A stretch of 64,000 bases of DNA from Erpobdella octoculata (taxonomy: Eukaryota > Annelida > Clitellata > Hirudinida > Erpobdellidae): NCBI GenBank assembly GCA_963978895.1, contig OZ022238.1, positions 43,997,310 through 44,061,309 on the forward strand, written 5' to 3'. The notes beneath the pieces were generated by a model, which did no database searches, was not told where the DNA came from, and saw nothing but the letters and a program-made list of their open reading frames with translations. A program made the position numbers and the translations under genes. Below, piece after piece: positions 1-10,700 of this stretch (position 1 is its first letter; each line of letters begins with the position of its first letter).

Positions 1-53
1 CGCTGCTGAACTAATTAAAAAAAATTCGACAACGCTTTTAAATATAAGCCTAC

Positions 54-1013
54 CTTGTTCTGATGATATCCCTGTTTTCTATTGAGACATATTCGACAAA
101 CACATCTTTCCACTGATCCTGGATTATAACATTAAAACTACTTATAACCAAATTTAACCGAATGTTTGCAAAAGTATTTAAAATTGTATTTGATAAGTGT
201 TAATTTAGAATAAATCATTAAAATAAGCTCATTTCACATTCGCTTTGTAGCAATCAATTATATATACTTGAATAGGCTCGTTAAACATTCTAATTTACAG
301 AAAATTTATAAGAAACTGAAAAAATAACCAAAGAAATAATTAACCACTATAATCATATATAGTAAACTTATGTACAGAATCTAAAAATAAAAGAAGTGGA
401 AATTCCGTTTCACAGGGCTTGAACTGTATATGTAGTGATTGTATACGTATTACGTATAACAAATGTTTTTTCTTACTTACTTTTAATAAGACAGCGTCGG
501 CTTGATAAAGAAGACATCTAACTGATGTACATTTCAGCAACCAATCCGGCTTCCAGTGAAAAATCAGAGCACCAATACCCAAAGTTAAAATGACAAAAAC
601 GAGTGAAAGAGCGGCTTTGACGGAGCTTTTCTTGTAGCCATAAATTTCCTGCGGACAAAAAAAGAATTTTTAAGAAATAAATATATTTTTTCCATAAACT
701 TTTTTGGATCATGGTATGACTAGCCAGGACCAGTTTTTTATTGTATTTTGGCATAGCAGCATTACGCATTGACCCTTCCTACTTACATTTTTTATAATAA
801 AAGGACAAAATCATCAATTGTTTTGATTCGCTAAGTAATAACAACAGTAGTTAACGATTGATAACCACAAAAAATTATATATTTCTTTAATAATATTTAT
901 AGATTTATTTATTTTTCTATCCCACAAAACAATTTCACCATTTCATCTTCTTCTCCACTATTCAAAATCTCGGTTTCTGAAACGTATGAATTTCTTGCTC
1001 TTCTGCTTGCCAT
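54..1013 (-). CDS. ATP13A: P5B-type cation/polyamine-transporting ATPase (ATP13A2/3-like), 5' part, three exons, runs off the left edge
   Basis: Exons on the minus strand are 939-1013 (ATG at 1013, 25 codons), 481-648 (56 codons) and 54-118 (ends in phase 2). Introns are GT/AG: donors GTGAAA, GTAAGT and GTAGGC; acceptors after CCGCAG and ATCCAG. The joined product reads ...GEEDEM then EIYGYKKSSV, a hydrophobic stretch (AALSLVFVILTLGIGALIF, about residues 38-56), then HWKPDWLLKC. From memory of the family, this is the N-terminal layout of P5B ATPases: acidic tail, EIYGY-type motif, membrane-embedding hydrophobic segment, W-x-P-x-W. Known family members sit in late endosomes and lysosomes and export polyamines to the cytosol. 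Catalytic motifs (the DKTGT phosphorylation site and others) would lie beyond the edge and cannot be checked. ATP13A2 and ATP13A3 cannot be told apart from this fragment. Confidence 0.8.
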
Positions 1014-4000
1014 TCTGAACGTTATCCGTATTTTTTCCAAACGTTCTGCCCTAAAAGGACTGGTTATTTATCTTTGAAATTCTAATCAAGGACCTTCATA
1101 TTACATAAACACGTGTTCTTCACGTTAGTTATTATGTTGAAAGAAAAATAACGAAAAAAACTTCCTACAACGATTACGATGTTACGAAGCCTTCTTCGTG
1201 TTGTAAAAATTACTTAAATGCAGTTCTGAATATCAGTGCATTATTGAATCAAATGCGTGTGAATGCATGTGCAAATGTGCACTTACTCTCTACATTACAG
1301 TTTGTGTTAGTTGATCCTTTAATGTATGCATCCTTGAACAAGTAAAGCTGTATAAGTTCTATACAGTATTCTTATGTAAATCTGATTTGTGCTAACTGAT
1401 CTGAAGTTCTCATGAAGCAAATCTTGATAATATAATTAATCGATTGTTAATGTGGGAATGATTTTTGTAACTCTGTAAACAAAATATCTGTTGTCTAGTT
1501 GTCTTCAGCAATCGTAAAAAAGTAACAAAATCAGCTTTTATAATAAGCGAACTTCATGAATTTCTCTCATATTATAGCTACTTTCTTGGCCAGTTCAAAC
1601 CAGTCGATTTCTTATCTTTCACAAAAATTATTGCAGTTTTGCGAAAGCAACGAATTTTTTTCAGTATAGAGATGATATCATTATAAATAATTTGAACTAT
1701 GATTATTAGATCTGATCACATTTATAAAAAATAGCACTTTACTCATGAAATAATTAATATGGTGGTCTTGATTTATGTGAGTTCAGTTGACCCAATCGAG
1801 CAAGAACAGTAATAATGTAAAGATATCGAATGTCAAGACTATAATAAAGAAACGTCATTGTACTGTCTATTCTCATTTGACATATCCTATGACTTTATAT
1901 CGTAAGTTGAAACTGTGAATATGTATCTATTGTTCCTCCCCACATTCGAGCAAATCGTCATAAAACAAATTTTAACGCATCAAAATCAACCTTTCTACTC
2001 GTGAAATTACTTTCAGACACGCTCGATTAAAAGCGTTTGACATCTACAATTGTATGAGAACTGGAATTTAAGCACAAATAATACTCCGATAGTTTTATCA
2101 AATTAAACAAAAAAATGTTACAACAGAAAGTGTAAAGATAATTCCTGTGTGTTTGCTAAGACTTCATCAAAGCGTGTCTTAAAATCTTCACTTTAATTAA
2201 AAGACGCCATTTAAGCCTCTGCACTTAACTGCGTGCCACTGCGTTATCGTTTTTAGTTTTTTGTTTGTTTCTTCCATTTATGGCATTGGATGCTTTATTC
2301 ATAATTTTCACACAGCTGTTTTCCGTTCTAACAAATGCATTGAATGTCAACTGAAAATTATTGTTGACAATTTTTTTTCATCTCTTTGTTTGATTTTTGT
2401 TTTAGCGAGCATGCAGTGGTTTAAATGTTGTTAAAATTTGTTGAAATGCTACGGGAACTGTGCAAACTGTTCTTATGAGATCAACCACAGTTTTCCCGAT
2501 TAACTCATCTTTATCTTCCAGCATTGTCAAATGACATTTCACTGAGTGACTGGTGTTAAAGGCTTTTGTGCCTTTCAACAGGTGATTTGAAATGTCAATG
2601 CACATGTGCTGTACCAAAAATTGATAGAACTCTAGACTTTGCATATTGTTCCTTTTCTCTGAGTTGGATTTTCATAGCAAGCAATGACTTTTTGTCAAAA
2701 TTGCCGCAGCTGCTAATCAATAAATAAGTTCTCCCGTTTCATTCATGTTTCTTCATATGTTGTCATGCTCTGAATAGTCTGAATACCTTGTGCTGAGCAA
2801 TAAAGCTGGTCAGGTCAGCATTGTTTCAGGTCACCATTGCTCACTAAATCATTGTGTGCATAGATAAAATGCTGATGACAGACTGCATAATTTCAGACTC
2901 AGATAAAGCAATCCGAAACGTGTATGTAGGGAGCATTTAACAAACTTTGCACGTGAAACGCTTTCCAATGTCACGCTGGATATTGCTGCTATCATTATAT
3001 GTAATCATGGAAAATTATTTGCCATAATTCAATAAATTGTATCACATTATTTAAATTATCTAAGAAAAGGTGGTATGGGTTGTAAGATGTACAAAACCGA
3101 AAATGTGCCTTAAAATTGCTTTTCACAAGAGTCTATTTCTCATGATTTATTAGAGATTTCTTTTCTAATTTTGAGCTGTATGCTTGTTGACATATTTATG
3201 AACTGATGATAAGAAACCATATAATTGAAAACATCGGCCTGTTCAAAAGATTGAAATTCACAACATTAAAAATTGAAAACATAAAAAATATTTTTTTTCA
3301 ATTAGTCATAATTGAGTTTCAAACTTTCTTCTACCAAATAAAAAGATATTTTTTGGCTACCAATCTAATACATTCTAGAGAGTAAACTTCTTAACTAAGC
3401 TGCAATCTGAGACGTCTGGGTCTCTGGGTGAGTCGTGATTGAAAATATCAAAGAAATCTGCTATTCTAAAGAATAAACATAAACAATAACCATTATTGAT
3501 AAAATGATTATGGTATTATGTATCTTTCATTACCATAACTGACAAACTGCAATCAGGTTTCAAGAGACAGTTATATATTGTTATAACAATTTAATCAGTG
3601 CCTTGAAGCAATGAAAGAGTTTAAATTAATTTATATAAATAAAAATGTAACTGTTCGTTTATTCTACGCCAATGATCTCCGAAAGGTTTAGACTAGACCA
3701 ATTGCTTTCAAATTTCGATACAACATAGTCCTTATTAAAAAAAGACTGCTTTAAAAAAGCAGCACATTTTTTCACGTTTTATGAGTTGAAAACCTTTCCT
3801 ATGTTTGTATTGCGTAACCACCGGGATCATTGAGTGCATTTAATCAAACTAAGCCACAGCAACGCGTGGCCAGGTACAGCTAATAATCTATAAAAAAAAA
3901 TACACACTAATAAAGTTAATAATTCATCTAAGTACAAAACAGGCTACAGTAGAAACCATTTTTATTTAAACAAAAATTTAACAGATTTTATAATCCTATT

Positions 4001-4710
4001 GACATAAAGTCTTGAGTAAATAACATTGTTATCAATGTGTGTTTACCTTAAAACAGCTGTTATTATTTTATGTGTATGCAATCAAATGATATAACAGGCG
4101 TTTCGAAAAATTGTAGTCAAATGTGATTGTGTTCAGAGGCGTATATATACCTAAGAGGTGTCTGTTGGTCTAGTTTCAGTGACCTAACCGACCTAAATCA
4201 CCACGATATATCCAGCCCATCCCAACATATTCAGCCCAACCCACCGAAAGTTGAAAACTTCTGACTCAATCGCCCCCCGTGCTTACCAGAAAGCCCCCCC
4301 CCCATTTCATCAGTTTTTTAGAAGGAAAAGTGTATAAGATTTACAAATGTACGTCTTATATGCGGCTCGAGCCGTATTTGACAGATATTTTGCCCGTCAC
4401 AATCGAACCATAAGAAGTTCGACCAGCCGAAATTTTGCTCCGACCAACCGACATCCTAAAAAATTTGGCTCCCGGGTTTAGGCTCGACTGAAAACTTGAA
4501 AATCAAAGCCCGCTCCATGTAGTACTCCTGTGCGGTTGATTCGATAACTGAAATGTGGTGCCATTCAAAACCTGAGAACAAAATTTTCTTTAGACGAAGT
4601 GATTTTAAACTGCAAGGTTTATTTGTATTAAATGCTGCATGTTTAGTAATTGGGTTTTTCCGTTATATACATGGGAAATATTGTAATTGGGACCGATATT
4701 TTAGAACGTT
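1014..4710. other. Intergenic DNA upstream of the P5B-ATPase gene, no gene recognised
   Basis: The stretch is AT-rich with stops in all frames. The longest minus-strand frame (2402-2644, 80 codons) resembles no family I know and has no convincing splice sites or paralogue. The 5' flank of the ATPase gene, just above position 1013, would hold its promoter, but I see no clear TATA box. A C-rich tract lies near 4270-4305. Confidence 0.6.
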
Positions 4711-4939
4711 ATATCTGAATACGTTATAGCAGGGATAACATGGGGGAGATCGGCAAATGTGACAAGGGGTCATCCATAAATTACGTACGCACCGAGGGGA
4801 GAGGGGGTGTGTACAAAGTGAATGTTTTGCGTATAAGTGCGTATAGGGAGGGAGGTGGGCTCCAAGAAATGCGTATGTACGCAAAAAATGGTAAATATTA
4901 TTTTTTCTAATAGTAAGTATTGTTGTTTTAAGTCAGCGT

Positions 4940-5196
4940 GTAACTCGTTACAAAGTAAAGAAGAAAGCCAGAAAAGTAACGAAAGTAAAAGTACACTGCA
5001 TAAAATATAACTCGTCCCAAATAAAAGTATAATTGAACTTCGTTACATACAACCCAGCCTTGCTAATATCCCAATGAACCTAAAGATTTCATTCTATTGG
5101 GATAGGTTAGCTTTTTTAGCGCAAATTAGTTCAAAGCGTGGCTCGAGATTCGACAAGCATACACACGCATTTCATCTTTACTTTGTAACGAGTTAC
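4940..5196. mobile_element. MITE-like foldback with 21-bp perfect terminal inverted repeats
   Basis: Positions 4940-4960 begin GTAACTCGTTACAAAGTAAA, and 5176-5196 is the exact reverse complement over 21 bases. The enclosed 215 bp has no coding potential. I see no certain target-site duplication, so the superfamily is open. Confidence 0.65.
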
Positions 5197-5409
5197 TTTT
5201 ATAAAGAAAATAAAAAATAGGCTAAATGAAAATTAGTGTCATTGGTTCAGTTGAATTGATTTAAGATCAATCAATTTAACAAACAATCTTGAATCGTGCC
5301 TTTTTCAAAAATTTAAAGGCTCAATGATATCAACGATGGCGTGTCTAGAAAAGCGCGGCTGAATGTTTGAATTTGGCGTATCAAAATATCGTCCTCCAGC
5401 GTACACTAG

Positions 5410-5445
5410 TTTATCATCTTAAATAATGCTATTTAAGATGATAAA
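5410..5445. repeat. Perfect hairpin, 16-bp arms, 4-base loop
   Basis: TTTATCATCTTAAATA at 5410-5425 is followed by the loop ATGC and the exact reverse complement at 5430-5445. It lies in gene-free DNA and has no following T-run or gene, so a transposon-tip or foldback origin is likelier than a terminator. Confidence 0.75.
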
Positions 5446-6693
5446 TCTGCTGTATCTCCGTGGCGGCATTGGAATGCTATGATAAATTTTTCAAATTTGT
5501 GTGCTTGTTGTGCACGCCAAAGCCTTAAGAGGTCTGTCAGTAAATTTCAATTTAGTTTCCCAAAACATGCAAAAGCTTCTATCCCCCCCCAGGCAGCCGG
5601 GCTCAATACCCCCTGAAAACCCGACATTTCCCCCCCTTTCCGAAAAATTCCAAGCTGAAATTTTTTTGTAGTATTTCATTTTTAACATCTATAGATAAGT
5701 TTATCCTCTATAAAATTGATGTTTTATTTTACATTTTTGACAGAACGTGTAGCTTATAACGTTGGTATTTAATCTAACTTTAGTATAACAAGTGAAAAGT
5801 TTTTTAAAAACACACTTTTATATAATCGATTGTGTAGGCCACATTCTGTTTTATAAACAACATATTAGCAGAAACAATAAATAGTTTGACAAAAATATCA
5901 CAAACAATTATGTAATTAAGTTTTGTTCAATTGATCCAAAAATTTGATAGAATGCATAAATGCATTGTTAATCAGTTTGGAGTTATGTTTAAATTTTTAA
6001 GTCTCTAGCTCATTGGGAAGTTAGTTTAAAATCGATTGCAAAACTTGACGACAGACAGACAGAGAAGTCAAGTTAAGTAAAAGTATGTAAAAATCAAATA
6101 TACCAATAAAAAATATTAATACTCATAAATCATTTTGAACAGTAGGGTTAAAGACACGTAGGTTTGTTCAAATTTAGATAGTTATGTTGCACCTCTTCCA
6201 GTTGTGTCAATTAAAGGCACAATGGAGCCATTGTCATTATGGTTTTGAAATGAACTTCTACTCACTTAAAAGTGAATCCTCTGATTTTAAAGTAAGTTCT
6301 TTTTGATTTTAATGCCCCAGGGACGTCACTTTTGATACAAAATAGGTGGAGCAATAAAAAAAATGTTATAATTGTAAAAAAGACATATTTTCTGTTAAAC
6401 TTCGTATATTTATAAAAATTAGGCAAATGCTGCTAAGTCCTCTGAACATTTCTTCCCAGTACATATTCTCGATACAGCCTGTTTTTTGTGACATAAAACA
6501 GGATCGTTTTAAATAACATGATTATGTTCAACTTATTTGATTGAACAGCGTCACTTTTCACGCAGTAAGCAAAACAGAATTAAAATGACAGTTATGTTAA
6601 GTTCACTTTCTTACAAACTATCAGCGTACAAAGGTGTCAGCGAAAAGTTAGTTTCATCTTCATCCACAAATGAAGGTGGTCACATTGTGCATG

Positions 6694-6761
6694 GACTCCT
6701 ATATATTAGCTCATGGACTTTTATTTAAGAGTCCATGACTAGCTCCTAATATATAGGAGTC
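6694..6761. repeat. Imperfect hairpin, arms of 26 and 32 bases
   Basis: GACTCCTATATATTA at 6694-6708 and its reverse complement at 6747-6761 form the base of the stem. CATGGACT (6712-6719) and AGTCCATG (6730-6737) form the top; the right arm carries a 6-base insertion. Probably the core of a small foldback transposon. Confidence 0.6.
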
Positions 6762-7765
6762 TATACATTGTGAAACGTATCGAATTAGTCATCCCTCCAG
6801 ATAAGATGAGATAAGAAGGTCATTAAAGGTTAATTAAAAAATCTCGGGTTAATGTTTTGAAGCAACACGTCGTTCAGTTCTACTTCAACTGTAATTCATA
6901 TGCGTGAAAATATATGTAAGTCGGGTTTTTTATTTTTTCTTTACCCCCTTTTTTTCTTTCTTCCCCCTTGTTTTTTGCCGGGCGAAGCTGCGCCCGCTTG
7001 TATATGGATAGAAGCCACTGAAAACATGTTGAGATAAGTCAAGCTCTAGCTCGTCATAGTTAATATTAAATCTGAAGCAATACATCTACCTGTTGTTAAA
7101 ACTGGCTAATTTATATTGAGGAGGGGAGGGGAGTGAAATCCGCTGTGCGTATATACGCATAGGGGAGGGGGTCTAAAATGTACGAGATGCAACAAGGGGG
7201 TCAAAATCTCGAGTTTAATGCGTACGTAATATGTGAATGGCCCCCAACCCAATTTTCAGTAGGTTATATCCAGGATACGTTATAGCGGGAATATACTGCA
7301 TATATAAGATAAAAGTCCTCTAGACTGACTCTAGAGCGGCTGCTATGAGAAGTAAATTCTGCTACCCCCTTCGATTATTATTACCATTAGAAATGTATGG
7401 GTTGGATTTTTTTTACATTTTGACCTCATGTTTTTTGCTGAAATGACGCTCCTTATGTACGCACTTTAAAGTGGGTTTAACTCTGAAGGAATGACTCTAA
7501 ACAGTGAACAGTTATCAGTGACATCACGGAGAAGAAACCCGAGCCATTACTTTTAAACTAATAATAATGACGACTTTTAATGGGTAATAATTAAAAACTA
7601 AATTCTAAGCTACTACTGCTTCAACTCCCATTGTTTGTTTTCTTATGGTACGTTGCAAAAATAAAGATGAACAGAACAGGTTCTTAATACAACAAAAAGT
7701 AAAGGTCTGATCGAACAAACGAAAAAAATAAATCTCACAAAATAAAAATTTTACAACAGAATATT

Positions 7766-7771
7766 TTTAAT
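7766..7771 (-). terminator. Putative poly(A) signal of SNAPC4-like gene A (ATTAAA)
   Basis: Reads ATTAAA on the minus strand, about 24 bases past the predicted stop codon of gene A (7795-7797). Position and variant fit a polyadenylation signal, but such hexamers are common in AT-rich DNA. Confidence 0.4.
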
Positions 7772-7794
7772 AGAGTTATCGTATTATCGATTTA

Positions 7795-10700
7795 TCAATT
7801 GGCGTTAACAGGAGTAGATGAGCTATGGTAGCTGAGTAGGAGTGGCCAAAAGAAACACGAACCAAACCGAGATTCAAAGAAAGAAAATTCAGGACTGCTT
7901 TTCATTTTCCTGTAGAAGCGTGATGCTTGCCTGTTACTGCCCACTACCTGGAAAATATATTAAAACGATTTATCAACACCTATTTAAATAAATGTTAAAT
8001 TATTTGAAAACTAATGATGCTTACTTCTGTTTTGGATTTGTCATCATTTGAATACAATGTCTCCCGCAAGTGAACAAGAGCCTCTGATTCTGAATCATCC
8101 TCACCACATACATCATCTAAATTGAAAAAATCGCAAGCCCTTGACGAATCAACTAGATTTTCGAGCTTCGTTCTTTTCCAGGGCAATGGAAATTTGTGAT
8201 TTTTTGGAAACTGGAAAAGTTGAGCGGTGCGGACCAGTTGGTTTCGTTCATTCAACAATTTCAAAAAGCCATTCATGGAAGATGAATTTGGTGGTAGAAG
8301 AGGCATCATTATAGAAGGATTTGCACCCGCTGCACTTTCAGCCATATGCTGGGTTGATAGTTTGAGCGCCTAAAAGTTTTTCAACAACTGTCTTTTATAC
8401 GGTCACTAAAAGTTGTTACTACAAAAAAATAAAAAAATAAACAGACCGTTTCAAATAAATTAGTAACTCTTTGTTCCCTATCTGGTTTGAAATCAGGTTT
8501 CGTCAACTGGTGAGATCTGATATTGTTAGAGTTAACTTCTGTAAAACCTATAAATATATTTGCATAATATATGATGAATTTACATGCTCAAAAACAGTTT
8601 AAAATTAAAATAAGGTTCTAATACGAATTCTTAAAAAATGGCACAGTTATCAAAATATATACATTCAAAAATTCCATGAAATTTAACAAAACACCTCTGT
8701 GAGCAGATGGAACAAGCATTTTAGCAATTTCTTTATCAAGACGTGAGCTCTCTTTTTGAGAAAGTGTACTCATCCTACGTGGCAAAGAGAAAGTGATCTT
8801 GCTATCATCATCATCATCATCATCATAATCATCATCGCCATTATCACTTGCATCTTCATCTGTACAATTTTGACTGCTTTCGATATTATTCTCCATTTCT
8901 TGAATCGAAGTTCCAAATCTTCTGAAAGAGCTATCTAATCTGACAGAACACGGAATGAGAAGACTCACCTGATCTACAAATGACGACGATGACGTTGATG
9001 CAGCACGTGAAGTTTGCTGAATGTCATCAGATGCAGACGGTGCTGAACGAATGACGACATTTCGCATGTCATCAGATGCCGACGGTGCTGAATGAATGAC
9101 ATTTCGCACGCCGATATCATCGCACTCAAAATCGAGACGAGGTTTTTTATTGACCTCCTCTTCATCGGATAGTTTCTCGTTGTCGGATAATAATTTTGCA
9201 TCGTCATCAGAGACGTCCGTATCATCCAAATCCACTTTCAGTGCGACCGTTCCGCGTTTTCTTTTTCTGAACGAGTATTCCTATCAGATGCAAATTAAAA
9301 AAAACTCGTTAGTATTAAAAGTGCAAATCGCAAAACAAACCCGAGAAGATTTACTGTTTGAAAATTATAAATCTGAGCAACCTCTTTTCTGGCTTTTTGC
9401 TCCGTTCGACAAAAGATAACGTCGTCATCACTTTCTTTGTTGTTTGCTTTACCCGCTTTCGTCGCTGTAAAAGATACGGGCCTTTTAGGGACTGTTAACC
9501 TTTGTGTTGTTGAGCCTGAAATGAGCAGAATTCAAAGACTATTTATTCATTTAGTTATGTTTCGCGTCATTATTACATAACCATCAAATGAAAGAGAACA
9601 GCAACAACAAAAAATCCTTAATAATAAACAGAAAAAAACTACATCAAAAGTTACAGGAAAAGAATTGAATAGTAAAAACAAACTTTGGCTATTTTTTGAA
9701 GATTCTTTCTGAAATTGATAAAACATAATTTCTGATTAATTAAATAAATAAATATGTATTTTTATTTATTTATTTATTGTAAATGACAAGACAAATTTAA
9801 AAGTTAAATAAATAGAAATTATAAAATATACAAAAGAACAGACTTGCCTCCCATCTCACGAGTCTCTTGTACCTCAGCAAGATCTGATTGTCTGATCGTC
9901 CAACCAGATGTTCTCGAGCTATTCTAGCCCACTGCCCAACTGAAGCAATGTTGGAACTATATTAGGTAGGGATATAAAGTAGCCACATGCAGCACAACTT
10001 TGTTTGCTTATTCTCATTTTGATTCAATCGAGACTTAGTATAGTATTACAATTACAATGAAACATATGCACCCCAAAAAAATATGGGTATTAGGGAGAGA
10101 TTCATAATGTGACTACTACTTGTTTTCACAGCATATCTTTCAAGTGAATAACAGACAGTCGCAGAAGTAATTTTCGATGGCCATGTGCAAACAGATAAAC
10201 AGGTTTTTACATACACTGTAGATTGCAACCAGGCCCAATACAAGACAATGTCAGTAAGAAATAATGACTAAAAACCTCAAAAAAATAATTTGAAAAAAAT
10301 GTAAATCACAAACATAGCCCGTGCTCCCGAACTGCCTTCCACAACAATTCATCTTCATTTTTGGACCACGAACCTGACCTCAATGCTTTATTCAAAGTAT
10401 TGGCCCATCTGCATCGTGAAAGAATGATTACGTCTTTTATAGCAAACAAAAATCGACATATTAACAAGTAAAAATAAAAAATAAATTTTTTAAAGAAATG
10501 CTTTTGAGTTGAGCCATTTATATCTCAATAATTCAGGCGCTTGCTTTCCCGTTCTCGCTTGCTCTCCCATTCCTGCTCGCGCTCATTTTCTCATTTTAAT
10601 TCTTTCCTAACTTCTTTTAGCCCATAAAACGTAAAATAGATTTGCTAAAACTGGCTAAAACTTGCTTAAAGCCTTCAAACGTTGTTACGTAAACTAAATT

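Larger units (their letters stand above)
4711..7294. repeat. Composite repeat region with inverted ends (possible non-autonomous DNA transposon, nested insertions)
   Basis: The left end GGGGTCATCCATAAATTACG (from 4766) and the right end at 7220-7244 are imperfect inverted copies, both finishing inward with ATTACGTACGC. G-rich blocks lie inside both ends (4790-4870 and 7120-7200). Outside them, a direct repeat of about 30 bp built on ATACGTTATAGC is found at 4711-4740 and 7264-7294. The inside holds a separate foldback element (4940-5196), a 16-bp-arm hairpin (5410-5445), C-rich tracts (5582-5640) and another hairpin (6694-6761). No transposase frame is visible. It could be one composite element or two independent insertions of one family. 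Confidence 0.5.

Noticed and set aside
518..769. 83-codon minus-strand frame
   Set aside because: Out-of-frame reading across the P5B-ATPase exon 2 and its intron; the real frame there matches the family.
2402..2644. 80-codon minus-strand frame starting MQSLEFYQF
   Set aside because: No family recognised, no splice sites or paralogue to support it; within chance for AT-rich DNA.
6318..7450. Longer copy of the CAGGGACGTCA element
   Set aside because: The left end matches but the right end (TGACGCTCCT) is degenerate and no target duplication is seen.
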